The notes under the pieces: generated by a model
The model's database searches: none
Seen by the model: only the letters and a program-made list of their open reading frames with translations
What the model was told of the DNA's origin: nothing
Assembly (NCBI GenBank): GCA_017999645.1
Contig: JAGNLJ010000001.1
Coordinates: forward strand, 1 to 64,000
DNA: 64,000 bases
Direction of reading: 5' to 3'
Source of the DNA: Alphaproteobacteria bacterium
Lineage (GTDB): Bacteria; Pseudomonadota; Alphaproteobacteria; Micavibrionales; Micavibrionaceae
Made by a program: the position numbers and the translations under genes
In this document: in pieces, positions 51,561 to 61,410 of the stretch
How the letters are laid out: every line of letters starts with the position of its first letter
How positions within the stretch are numbered: position 1 is the stretch's first letter

Positions 51561-54500
51561 ATGGCAAACGAAAACGCGCAACCCGCAACCCCTTCGGCAC
51601 AGCCCGCACTGCAAGGCACCGAGTCCGCACCCCCGGCACAGAACATCCTTGAAGATGTCTGCGAGATCGAAGGCCAGAAGGTCGAATCGACAACGATGAT
51701 CGAGCGCCCGCCTCTCGGTGAAACGCGCGAAGTAGACCTCCAGGAAGGTCAGAATTATATTTTCGGCTTTGCGAAAGCCGATGCCGACACCTTTATCGTG
51801 GACCAGGACGGCACCCTCACAGTTACGTTTGAATGCGGCGGCAGCCTCATCCTGAAAAATTATTCCGCTGTTACGACGGGCGATGAAGCCTCGACGTTTG
51901 CTTTCAGCGACATCATTCCCCAGGGCGAACTCTCCAGCATGATTAAAGTCGTCGACACGACGCCTGCTGAAGAAGTCGAGCCTGAGAACACAGCCAAGAA
52001 CGAAAAGACCGTTAAAGCCGAGCAGGTCGCGAATATCGAACCCGCAGCCGGCGATGAAGCTGCAATGCTTGCACAGATCGAACCCGCAGCCGGTGATGCC
52101 GGCGGCGCGTCCGGCAACAGCGGCTATGGTTTCAACACTCCTTATAATGCTGCTACCGTTAATCCGCTGAATGCTGTCGGTCCGCTTGGCGAGACCGAGC
52201 GCCAATACGGCGCGAACTTCAGACAGCCGAACCCGCTGATCGCTGAAGAAGTAGAAGAAGACGACCGCCCGACGGCTGAAGGCCCGGCGGAGGAATTCCT
52301 GGATGAAACGAATCTGGCCGGCGGCCCGATCGTCGAGACCGGCTCTATCACTTTTGATTTCGGCAATGACGCTCCCGGCACAGTTACGCCGGTTGCTGCT
52401 GGCGGTTTCACCTCCGGCGGTTCGCAGCTGAATGGCAACCTGACCTCTGAAGGTCATGCTGTTACTGTCGTGGTTAATGCCGCGCAGGACGGTTATGACG
52501 GCGTTGCAAACGGCCAGACGGTTTTCACGCTCGTGATCGACCAGGTTACCGGCGAATACACATTCACGCTGCTGCGTCCGTTAGATCATGACGACGCTAC
52601 GGATCCGAACGATGTCATCGACCTCAACTTCGATGTCCTGCTGACGGATGCCGACGGCGATGAGCTGGTTACGCAGATTGTCGTTCATGTTGCTGACGAC
52701 GCGCCGACACTGGATGGCGATGGTACGAAAGTCGTCGATGAAAAAGATATTCCGGGCGCTTCGGTTTCCGGCAACCTGATCGAGAATTTCGGCCAGGACA
52801 ATGATGCACCGGCGAACATTCATACGACCGGCGTTTCGAGTGCGACCGGCGACATGGCCGGCGGCGTTCTGCGCTCCGGCGGTGAGAACGTCAACATCAC
52901 GTTTAACGGCACCAGCTATACCGGCACAACGACCGGCGGCACGCCTGTTTTCACGCTGACGATAACGAACCAGCAGACCGGTGCGTACACGTTCAACCTG
53001 CTGCAGCCCCTGGATCACTCGGCTGGCGGCGATAAGATCACGCTGACCTTCGGCGCGGAAATCATCGACTTTGATGGTGATACAGATCCCGCCAACATCG
53101 TCATCGAAGTTAAAGATGATGTTCCGGACATTAAAGACGGCAACCCGACGATTGGTAACGGCCTCGAAGTGATTGATGAGACCGACATGAACGGTGGCTC
53201 GATCACGAGAAACGGCAACCTTCCGGTTGATACTGGCGCGGATACGCCTGTCACGATCTTGCCGAACGGCACTACACAATTGAATGGCTCGTTTGTCGGA
53301 CCGAACCTGCTGTCACATGGTGAAGTGGTTACGATTACGCAGACCGCGAACGGCTATCAGGGCGTGGCCCCGGGCAACCGCGTCGTGTTCACATTCACGA
53401 TCAACAATAACGGTTCTTACAGCTACACGCAGAATGACCAGCTGGATCATGCCGACGGCACGGACGCCAACGATGTGATCAACCTGCGTTTCGGCGTTAC
53501 GATCACCGACAATGACGGCGACACCGACAGCGGTTTCGTCAATGTCAATATCGTCGATGATGCACCGATCCTGAACGGCGACGGCACCAAGACCATCGAC
53601 GAAGATGATATTCCCGGTGCTTCGGTTTCCGGCAACCTCGTTGAAGATTTCGGCGAAGACGGCCAGGGCAACATTCATACGACCGGCACTTCCAGCGCCA
53701 CGGGCGACCTGGCTGGCGGCACGCTGAAATCCGGCGGTGAGAACGTCAATATCACGTTCAACGGCACCAGCTATACCGGCACAACGACCGGCGGCACGCC
53801 TGTCTTCACGCTGACGATCAACCCGGTTACGGGCGCCTACACGTTCAACCTGCTGCAGCCTTTGGATCATTCCGTTGGCGGCAACACGATCACGCTGACA
53901 TTCGGCGCAGAGATCGTTGATTATGACGGCGATACCGACCCGGCAAATATCGTCATCGAAGTTAAAGATGACGTTCCGGAGATCAAGGATCACAACCCGC
54001 AGATCGGCAACGGCCTCGAAGTGGTTGATGAAACCCTGCCTAATCCGGATGTCCGCAACGGTACGATCAACTTTGATTTCGGCGGCGACGGCCCGGGCTC
54101 TTTCGGCGCGAGCGGCACGTCTTCGTCCAGCATCCCGCTGACGTCGCACGGCGTTCCGGTTACGATCACGCCCAGCGCGACCGGCTATGTCGGTACGGCT
54201 GGCGGTAACGAAGTCTTCAAAATCACGATCAACAATGACGGCACGTACCAGTTCACGCTGACCGGCGTTCTCGATCACCCGGTTGACGGCTCGACGCCTG
54301 CTGACCATGACGACATCATCACCCTGAATTTCGGCGTGCAAGTTACGGATGCGGATGGCGACTCCGACACCGGCAGCATCACGGTCCGCGTTCATGACGA
54401 CGGCCCGAAAGCTGTCGATGACGGCAACTCGACAACCGGCCAGGTTGTTAACGGCAACGTTCTCTCTAATGACAGCCACGGCCAGGACGGCCCCGGCGCA

Positions 54501-57422
54501 GTCATTTCCGTTACGTTCAACGGCAACACGACGCTGGTTCCGGCTGTTGGTACAGTCAACATCAACGGCACCAATGGCGTGCTGACGATTGCGGCGAACG
54601 GCCAATACACCTATACGCCGAACGACAATAAAGACGGCAACGACGTCTTCACCTACACGATGAATGATTTCGACGGCGATACTGCCAGCGCGAAACTGAA
54701 GATCGGCGTCGATACAGACGACAAACCGATCATCATCAAGCCGGCAGCGGAAGTTGTCGATGAAACCTTCCTCGGCCCGATCGTCGAGACAGGCAATGTC
54801 GACGCAGACTTCTTCGGCGACACGCCCGGTACGATTACACCGGACGGCATTACCAGCTCGACCGGCTCGAAACTGAACGGCAACCTGACCTCGCTCGGCC
54901 AGACGGTTACGATCACGGAGACGGCGAACGGCTATGTCGGTACGGTCAATGGCGGCGCGACGAATGTCTTTACGCTGACGATCAACCCGGCAACGGGCGA
55001 TTACACCTTCACGCTGAACCGCGTTCTCGACCATAACAACCCCGGCGATCCGAACGATGTCATTACGCTGAATTTCGGCGTCGTCGGCACGGACTCGGAT
55101 GGCGACACGGCTTCGACCAGCATCACCGTCAACGTCGTTGACGATGCACCGATCGCGAAAAACGACGTCAATCTCGGCGAAGGCGTACGCACAGGTAACG
55201 TTGTTACCGGCGTAAACGGCGGATCAGGCGCGGCTGACGACCTCAGTAACGATACACCGAACAATGTGACGAAAATCGCGTTCGGCGGCACATCCGTCAA
55301 TGTTCCGACAGTCGGCCAGGCAACGATCAACGGCCAGTTCGGCCAGTTGAAAATTTCGGCTGACGGTTCTTACACCTACACACCGTTTGCACAACCTTTC
55401 CAAGGCGGCGTCAACACGACGCTTTCGCTGGATCCGGCGGCTGCAAACTTCAACGGCTTCCAGAACACGTTCACCAAGAACGGCATCACGGTCAAATCTG
55501 CTAACGGCGCTGACCTGACCTGGTATGATGCAGGCGATGGTGGCGGTATCGGCATCGCGCCCGACAATATTTTTGGGCCCGAGATGATGGAAATTGATTT
55601 TGCGGCATCTGATAAATTAACCCTTACTTTCGCAGATCTCGGCGATAACAACAAAATTGGCGGGATCGATTACATCCTTCATCTGGCAAACGGCCAGACC
55701 GTAAGCGGCGAGTTCGATATCGGCCCGGTTCCGCATGCGAACGGTTTCGCATCGTTCACGCTGAACTCGTCAAGCTTCGGCGGTGTCCAAATCGTCGGCA
55801 TAGATGTAACCACGATCGCCAACTCGGCTTTGCCGCAGGCATCATTCACGGTTCAAAACGTGATCGTTTCCTCGCATGACTGCCCGCCCGATCAGGGTCC
55901 TGACCAGTTCGTCTATACGCTGACGGACCGCGACGGCGACTCCAGCACGGCGACGCTGACGGTCGAAGGCAATCAACCGATCCTGGTTGTCGGCGAGAAT
56001 GTTGACGACAAGTCGGGCTCGAAAACCGAACACCGCATCGGTTGCGACCACGGCGAAATCATCGGCAAGCGCGCGGCGGATATCCTCGTCGGCGATGTCG
56101 GCGGCTCGAAACAGATCGCACAGAACAAGGACTTCAATATCGTCCTTATCCTGGACATCTCGGGCTCGATGGGCGAAGGCCCCGGCTCGAAACTGCAACT
56201 GCTGAAGGATGCGGTTACGAATCTTCTGGGTGATTTCAACGACTACGACACCGGCACGATCAAAGTTCATGTCGTTCCGTTCGGCACGACGGCTTTTGCT
56301 TCGGGCACGTTCGAAGTTACGAATGATGCAGCCTTCAACAGCGCCGTATCGTTTGTTCAGGCGATGGACAATAACAATCAGCAATTCACCAACTACGAAG
56401 CGCCGATGATCAGCGCCCTGAACTGGCTGAATGGCAACCTGACGAATGACCCGATCGCAGGCGCAGATACGTTTACGTACTTCGTCTCGGACGGCGAACC
56501 GAACCATTATGTCGGCACCAGCGGTCAGACCGTCAACTCGAACAACAATGCGCAGCTTGTTATGAACGAGATCCATGGCATTTCGGACGGCAGCGACGAA
56601 GTCGGTCAGCTGCAGGCGAAGAGCCAGGTTGTGGCAGTCGGCATTGACATCAGCGGTACAACGCTGGCGCGTCTCGACACAATCGATGAGAACGGCGATG
56701 CGGTCGACGTTCAGAATGCAGGCGACCTCGACGCAGCGTTCCAGAACCTCAACCCGCTGAACCAGCTGACCGAGACGGGCGATGACGTCCTGACCGGCGG
56801 CGACGGCAACGACCTGATGTTCGGCGATACGCTGTTTACGGACGACCTCGCCGCTGCACAGGGCCTTTCGACGGCCCCGGGCGCAGGCTGGACAGTCATC
56901 GAGCAGCTCGAAGCCGGCCTCGGCACCAATGCAGCCTGGGACCGCGACGACACGATCGCCTATATCAAAGCGAACGCCGTTGCGATGTCTGAAGAGTCGG
57001 TCAGCAACGGTAATGGTCGCCAGGGCGGTAACGACACGCTGAGCGGCGGCGCCGGTAGCGACATCATCTTCGGTCAAGAAGGCGATGACGTGATCACGGG
57101 CGGCGGCGGTAACGATACGCTGTATGGCGGTTCGGGTGACGATGTCTTCAAGTTCGTCAATCTCGGCGGCGAAGGCGTAGACGCGGTCAAGGACTTCGAA
57201 ATCGGCGATCTTCTCGACGTTTCGGGCCTGCTGGTCGGCTACAACTCGGTCCAGGACAGCATCAACGATTTCGTCTTCAAGACGGAAAGCGGCGGCAACA
57301 CCACCATCCACATCAACGCCGACGGCGTTGGCGGCCTGGCAGGTGCGACGGCTATCGCGACCCTTGAAGGGATTGTTGGTCTTAACATCCAGCAGATCAC
57401 GAATGACGGGAACGCCGTTTAA
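51561..57422 (+). CDS. Giant T1SS adhesin with VWA and RTX domains
   Basis: This 1953-residue protein has no signal peptide. Layout: an N-terminal segment (1-245) with two IEPAAGD motifs at about 172 and 186; about six T1SS-143-like beta repeats from 248 to 1190 (IDE.D..G.S... starts at 391, 537, 678, 821, 1064), with a VCBS-like unit at about 950; a distinct domain at 1288-1435; a VWA domain with MIDAS motif DISGS (about 1530); RTX repeats around 1740 and 1822-1850; and a T1SS C-terminal signal domain. It is probably secreted by the downstream system and displayed on the surface. AGGAGAG precedes ATG 51561. Confidence 0.93.
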   Translation: MANENAQPATPSAQPALQGTESAPPAQNILEDVCEIEGQKVESTTMIERPPLGETREVDLQEGQNYIFGFAKADADTFIVDQDGTLTVTFECGGSLILKNYSAVTTGDEASTFAFSDIIPQGELSSMIKVVDTTPAEEVEPENTAKNEKTVKAEQVANIEPAAGDEAAMLAQIEPAAGDAGGASGNSGYGFNTPYNAATVNPLNAVGPLGETERQYGANFRQPNPLIAEEVEEDDRPTAEGPAEEFLDETNLAGGPIVETGSITFDFGNDAPGTVTPVAAGGFTSGGSQLNGNLTSEGHAVTVVVNAAQDGYDGVANGQTVFTLVIDQVTGEYTFTLLRPLDHDDATDPNDVIDLNFDVLLTDADGDELVTQIVVHVADDAPTLDGDGTKVVDEKDIPGASVSGNLIENFGQDNDAPANIHTTGVSSATGDMAGGVLRSGGENVNITFNGTSYTGTTTGGTPVFTLTITNQQTGAYTFNLLQPLDHSAGGDKITLTFGAEIIDFDGDTDPANIVIEVKDDVPDIKDGNPTIGNGLEVIDETDMNGGSITRNGNLPVDTGADTPVTILPNGTTQLNGSFVGPNLLSHGEVVTITQTANGYQGVAPGNRVVFTFTINNNGSYSYTQNDQLDHADGTDANDVINLRFGVTITDNDGDTDSGFVNVNIVDDAPILNGDGTKTIDEDDIPGASVSGNLVEDFGEDGQGNIHTTGTSSATGDLAGGTLKSGGENVNITFNGTSYTGTTTGGTPVFTLTINPVTGAYTFNLLQPLDHSVGGNTITLTFGAEIVDYDGDTDPANIVIEVKDDVPEIKDHNPQIGNGLEVVDETLPNPDVRNGTINFDFGGDGPGSFGASGTSSSSIPLTSHGVPVTITPSATGYVGTAGGNEVFKITINNDGTYQFTLTGVLDHPVDGSTPADHDDIITLNFGVQVTDADGDSDTGSITVRVHDDGPKAVDDGNSTTGQVVNGNVLSNDSHGQDGPGAVISVTFNGNTTLVPAVGTVNINGTNGVLTIAANGQYTYTPNDNKDGNDVFTYTMNDFDGDTASAKLKIGVDTDDKPIIIKPAAEVVDETFLGPIVETGNVDADFFGDTPGTITPDGITSSTGSKLNGNLTSLGQTVTITETANGYVGTVNGGATNVFTLTINPATGDYTFTLNRVLDHNNPGDPNDVITLNFGVVGTDSDGDTASTSITVNVVDDAPIAKNDVNLGEGVRTGNVVTGVNGGSGAADDLSNDTPNNVTKIAFGGTSVNVPTVGQATINGQFGQLKISADGSYTYTPFAQPFQGGVNTTLSLDPAAANFNGFQNTFTKNGITVKSANGADLTWYDAGDGGGIGIAPDNIFGPEMMEIDFAASDKLTLTFADLGDNNKIGGIDYILHLANGQTVSGEFDIGPVPHANGFASFTLNSSSFGGVQIVGIDVTTIANSALPQASFTVQNVIVSSHDCPPDQGPDQFVYTLTDRDGDSSTATLTVEGNQPILVVGENVDDKSGSKTEHRIGCDHGEIIGKRAADILVGDVGGSKQIAQNKDFNIVLILDISGSMGEGPGSKLQLLKDAVTNLLGDFNDYDTGTIKVHVVPFGTTAFASGTFEVTNDAAFNSAVSFVQAMDNNNQQFTNYEAPMISALNWLNGNLTNDPIAGADTFTYFVSDGEPNHYVGTSGQTVNSNNNAQLVMNEIHGISDGSDEVGQLQAKSQVVAVGIDISGTTLARLDTIDENGDAVDVQNAGDLDAAFQNLNPLNQLTETGDDVLTGGDGNDLMFGDTLFTDDLAAAQGLSTAPGAGWTVIEQLEAGLGTNAAWDRDDTIAYIKANAVAMSEESVSNGNGRQGGNDTLSGGAGSDIIFGQEGDDVITGGGGNDTLYGGSGDDVFKFVNLGGEGVDAVKDFEIGDLLDVSGLLVGYNSVQDSINDFVFKTESGGNTTIHINADGVGGLAGATAIATLEGIVGLNIQQITNDGNAV

Positions 57423-57478
57423 TTAAGGTTTCTTAACAGAAAGTCCGGTTCGTTAACGCGGCCGGTCAATCTCTCCGA

Positions 57479-57507
57479 CCCGGGGCTTGCCAAAGCCCCG
57501 GGTTTTT
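57479..57507 (+). terminator. Terminator after the adhesin gene
   Basis: Perfect ten-base stem CCCGGGGCTT / AAGCCCCGGG with a GCCA loop, then TTTTT. It separates the adhesin from the secretion genes, which therefore need read-through or their own promoter. Confidence 0.92.
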
Positions 57508-57666
57508 CTCTTTAAATAGAGGGCTAATCCTCTAAAAAATAAGAAAAAATTATGGGAACGGGCTTGCCAAGACCTATAAAAGTTCTTATAAAAGGGAAGT
57601 CGTTGAAGTTGTGGATAACTTCCGGCTTAAAAGTTAGCAAAACAAAGTAAACTGTTCATCGAGAGG

Positions 57667-59073
57667 ATGCCGACCGTGCTTTCCAGAAATTCCATTCGCA
57701 GATTTTGTCTGACAGCTTCGGCTGTCGCGCTCATGTCCGGCATCGCAGGCGTTGCCCTCGCGCAGCAAGACAAGCCGCTCCACCCATCCTTGAGCATCTC
57801 GCTCCGTGACGCAGTCGCCACGGGCGTGAACACCAACCCGGAATACGGTGAAGTCGCCGCATCGCGCCGCGCCACCGATGAAGAGCTGAGACAAGGCCGC
57901 GCGGGATATCTTCCCTCGATTGATATGCGCGCCGACACAGGTCCTGAATACACAGACAGCGAAGTCGCCGATGAAACGGAAACAATGTGGCGTTATCTCG
58001 TGTCACTTACGCTGACACAAATGCTGTTCGATGGTTTCGAAACGAAATATGAAGTTGCGCGCCAGAAAGGCCGCGTACAATCTTCGGCCAACCGTGTTCG
58101 TGAAACGGCTGAACTCGTCGGTCTTTCGATCGTTGAATCTTATCTTGAAGTTTTACGTCAGCGTCAGATCCTCGTGATCGCGCGCCAGAACGTCGATGCG
58201 CACCTGAGCATCCTTGACCAGATCAAGCAAGGCGTAAACGCAGGCCGTTCGACGGAAGCAGACAATGAGCAAGCGAATGCACGTCTTGCCGCCGCACGCG
58301 CGACGGAAAGCAGCATCCGCCAATCGCTCCGCACGGCGGAAGCGCAATACCGTTCTGAAACCGGCGATGACGCAGGCCAGCTGCAACTGCCGGAAATTCC
58401 GTTCGGCACGCTGAGCCAGGATGTAGACGCCGAAGTTGAAAAGACTCTGGCGCACAGCCCGACGCTCGACATTTTCGCATCCGACATCGAAGTGGCTTAC
58501 GCTGAAGCGCAGGGTACGAAGTCGACCTTCTATCCGCAACTGGATCTGGAGCTGAATGCAAATCAAGGTCATGACATCGAAGGCATCGAAGGCACCAACC
58601 GCGGCGCCTCGGCTCTTCTGGTTATGAACTGGAACCTCTACCGCGGCGGCGCAGACTCCGCGCGCGCGCGTGAGTTCATCCACCGTCACCAGCAATCCAA
58701 AGAAGCACGCGCACGCGCCGGACGCGCCGTTGAAAACGACGTGCGTTCGACATGGGCAAGCATGGTTTCAGCTGGCGAGCGCGCACGCGAATTCGCAACG
58801 CAAGCTGCCGCTAACACCGAAGTCGTGAAGGCATACCAGGATCAGTTCAACCTGGACCGCCGTACGCTGCTCGATGTTCTTGATGCGCAGAACGAACTCT
58901 TCGTTTCGCGCACCAATACGATCAACTCGGAATTCCTTGAGATGTTTGCTGTGTACCGCCTGCTCGCTCTGAAAGGTGCCTTGCTCCCGACGTTGGGTGT
59001 CGAGTATCCTAGAGAGAGCGCCATCGCTTCCGGCGAGACATGGTCAACGGAAGACAGGATGAAGGCGCGCTAA
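57667..59073 (+). CDS. TolC-family outer membrane secretion protein
   Basis: This 468-residue protein is the outer-membrane channel of the type I secretion system. It has a signal peptide (FCLTASAVALMSGIAGVALA) and two OEP repeats: SLRDAVATGVNTNPEYGEVA and the TLAHSPTLDIFASDIEVAYA region, with a long helical barrel. A GTG at 57676 with GAGAGG eight bases ahead is an equally good start. A perfect DnaA box (TGTGGATAA, 57610-57618) lies in the leader. The following ABC gene starts 38 bases later. Confidence 0.93.
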   Translation: MPTVLSRNSIRRFCLTASAVALMSGIAGVALAQQDKPLHPSLSISLRDAVATGVNTNPEYGEVAASRRATDEELRQGRAGYLPSIDMRADTGPEYTDSEVADETETMWRYLVSLTLTQMLFDGFETKYEVARQKGRVQSSANRVRETAELVGLSIVESYLEVLRQRQILVIARQNVDAHLSILDQIKQGVNAGRSTEADNEQANARLAAARATESSIRQSLRTAEAQYRSETGDDAGQLQLPEIPFGTLSQDVDAEVEKTLAHSPTLDIFASDIEVAYAEAQGTKSTFYPQLDLELNANQGHDIEGIEGTNRGASALLVMNWNLYRGGADSARAREFIHRHQQSKEARARAGRAVENDVRSTWASMVSAGERAREFATQAAANTEVVKAYQDQFNLDRRTLLDVLDAQNELFVSRTNTINSEFLEMFAVYRLLALKGALLPTLGVEYPRESAIASGETWSTEDRMKAR

Positions 59074-59110
59074 CTAACTAGGCCGTCCACTTTCCGTTCC
59101 GGGTTTCCAG

Positions 59111-61408
59111 GTGAGCAAAGAACAAGCTGACAACGCTGCCGATTCCACCGATCAACCGGACGCCCCATCAGGCCCGGCCCAGCCGCCGGGCGGGTGGCCT
59201 TTGCAGGCCGACAGGCTTGCGATCCATACCCCGTTGATTGACGTCCTGCAATTGCTGGCAGGCCATTATGGCCGCCGGACCTCGCCGGCCTCGCTGACCG
59301 CTGGCCTGCCCATTCCAAAGGAAGGGGGGTTTCCCCCGGCTCTGTTTATCCGGGCGGCTGAAAGGGCCGATTTACAGGCTGTCCTGGCCGACAGGAGCCT
59401 CGAATCCCTGGCCATAGCCCCTAATCTGCCCTGCATCCTTACTTTGGAGCATGAACAGGCCTGTATCCTCTGGGATATCCAGTACCCCGCCAAACACGCC
59501 CCTAAAAAGCAAGAAGGCAAGGACGTACAGGTACACCCCGAGACACGTTTTATCGTCCAGTTCCCGGAAACCTCACAGGAACGCCAATCGCTGACGCTTG
59601 AGGCTTTAAAGCGCCTGTATATCGGTTATGCGTTCTTTGTACGTCCTGTGGCGCGTACGGACGAGCGGGCCGGGCCTGCCAAGATCGAGACTGCTCGCGA
59701 CTGGTTCTGGTCGGCTTTCTGGAAGAACAAGACGCTTTACAGCGAGGTGATGATTGCGGCGGTGATGATCAACCTGTTCAGTATTGCCAGTTCGCTGTAC
59801 GTCATGAATGTTTACGACCGGGTGGTGCCGAACAAGGCGTTCGAAACCCTGTGGGCGCTCGCGATCGGTATCCTTATCGTCTACATCTTCGATTTCATGC
59901 TTAAAAATCTCCGGGCGCAGTTCCTGGATTACGCGGGCAGCAAGGCCGACGTCAAAATTTCCGCCGAACTGTTCCAGCAGATCATGGGCATGACCATGGC
60001 CGCGCGTCCATCGAGCGCCGGGGTGCTCGCCAGCAAGATGCGCGAGTTTGAATCCATCCGCGATTTCTTCACCTCCGCGACCATGACGGCGCTGATCGAT
60101 CTGCCGTTCGTGTTTTTATTCATCGGATTTATCGCCATCATCGGCGGGCCGGTCGCGTTCGTTCCCCTCGCGGCGATTCCGTTCGTCATCGGCATGGGAC
60201 TGGTGCTGCAAAAGCCGCTTAACAAAGTGGTCAAGGAATCGCTGAATGAAAGCGCGCTCAAGAATGCGCTGCTGTTCGAAACCTTTACCGGACTCGAGAC
60301 GATCAAGGTGCAGGCAGCCGAAGGACATACTCAGCGCAGCTGGGAAGAACTGAACGACAAGGCGTCGCGCACATCGGTGAAGATGCGTGCGATTTCGGCA
60401 CTGTCGGTCAACTGGGCGATGTTCATCCAGCAGATGGTGAGTGTGTTCATCGTCGTCGCCGGTGTTTACATGATCGATGCGGGCCTGTTGACGATGGGCG
60501 GATTGATCGCCTGCGTTCTGCTGTCGGGCCGGGCGATGGCGCCGCTGTCGCAGGTGGCAGGATTGCTGACGCGCCTTAACCAGAGCCGCGAATCGCTGCA
60601 GCATCTCGACGAGCTTATGAAGCGTCCGGTCGAGCGTCCGATGGGCAAGCATTTCATCACGCTTCAGCATGTGCAGGGCAAGGTCGAATTCCGCGACGTG
60701 GTTTTCAATTATCCGGGACAATCGACGCCTGCCGTGAATCATTTGAGCTTTACCATTGAGCCGGGCGAGCGTGTCGGCATTATAGGCGCGGTGGGTTCGG
60801 GCAAGACGACGCTGGAAAGGTTACTCCTGAATTTATACGAGCCGACGAGCGGTTCAGTGCAGATCGACGGTTCGGATGTGCGCCAGATCGATCCGGGCGA
60901 TTTACGCCGCAATGTCGGCGCCGTGCAGCAAAGCCCGCAGCTTTTCTACGGCTCGGTGCGTCACAATATTACGATGGGCCATGAGACCGCGCCTGATCGT
61001 TCGGTTCTACGTGCGGCGGAAATGTCCGGCGTTCTCGAATTCCTGAAAGATTCTTCGGCGGGACTGGATACACAGGTTGGCGAGCGCGGCGATGCGCTTT
61101 CGGGCGGACAGAGGCAGGCGGTCGCGATTGCGCGTGCGCTGCTTTACGATCCGCCGATTTTGGTGCTGGACGAGCCGACGGCGTCGATGGATCCGGCATC
61201 TGAAAATCGTTTGTTAAAGCGCCTCAGCGTTCTGTGCGAAGGCAAGACGACAATTTTGATTACGCATAAGGGTTCGATGCTGGCGCTGGTCGATAAGCTG
61301 ATATTGATCGACCGTGGGCGCATGGTGGCGTACGGGCCGAAAGATGAAGTGATCCGCAAATTACAGGCACGCCAGTACGGCACCGCCGCCGAGAATACGG
61401 AAGGTTGA
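59111..61408 (+). CDS. Type I secretion ABC transporter with C39-like domain
   Basis: This 765-residue inner-membrane exporter powers the secretion of T1SS substrates. Order: a C39-like domain without catalytic Cys (about 35-150, chaperone-type as in LapB/HlyB), a transmembrane domain of six helices (about 205-490) and an ATPase domain with Walker A GAVGSGKTTL, the ABC signature LSGGQRQAVAIAR and Walker B ILVLDEPTASMD. It starts at GTG 59111. The adaptor gene follows with ATG 61411 next to its TGA. Confidence 0.95.
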   Translation: MSKEQADNAADSTDQPDAPSGPAQPPGGWPLQADRLAIHTPLIDVLQLLAGHYGRRTSPASLTAGLPIPKEGGFPPALFIRAAERADLQAVLADRSLESLAIAPNLPCILTLEHEQACILWDIQYPAKHAPKKQEGKDVQVHPETRFIVQFPETSQERQSLTLEALKRLYIGYAFFVRPVARTDERAGPAKIETARDWFWSAFWKNKTLYSEVMIAAVMINLFSIASSLYVMNVYDRVVPNKAFETLWALAIGILIVYIFDFMLKNLRAQFLDYAGSKADVKISAELFQQIMGMTMAARPSSAGVLASKMREFESIRDFFTSATMTALIDLPFVFLFIGFIAIIGGPVAFVPLAAIPFVIGMGLVLQKPLNKVVKESLNESALKNALLFETFTGLETIKVQAAEGHTQRSWEELNDKASRTSVKMRAISALSVNWAMFIQQMVSVFIVVAGVYMIDAGLLTMGGLIACVLLSGRAMAPLSQVAGLLTRLNQSRESLQHLDELMKRPVERPMGKHFITLQHVQGKVEFRDVVFNYPGQSTPAVNHLSFTIEPGERVGIIGAVGSGKTTLERLLLNLYEPTSGSVQIDGSDVRQIDPGDLRRNVGAVQQSPQLFYGSVRHNITMGHETAPDRSVLRAAEMSGVLEFLKDSSAGLDTQVGERGDALSGGQRQAVAIARALLYDPPILVLDEPTASMDPASENRLLKRLSVLCEGKTTILITHKGSMLALVDKLILIDRGRMVAYGPKDEVIRKLQARQYGTAAENTEG

Positions 61409-61410
61409 CG

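Noticed and set aside
51558..57311. Long open frames on the minus strand inside the giant adhesin gene (up to 573 codons)
   Set aside because: They lie opposite a gene with strong repeat and codon structure, have no domain logic and no ribosome sites; they arise from codon bias and Gly/Asp-rich repeats.
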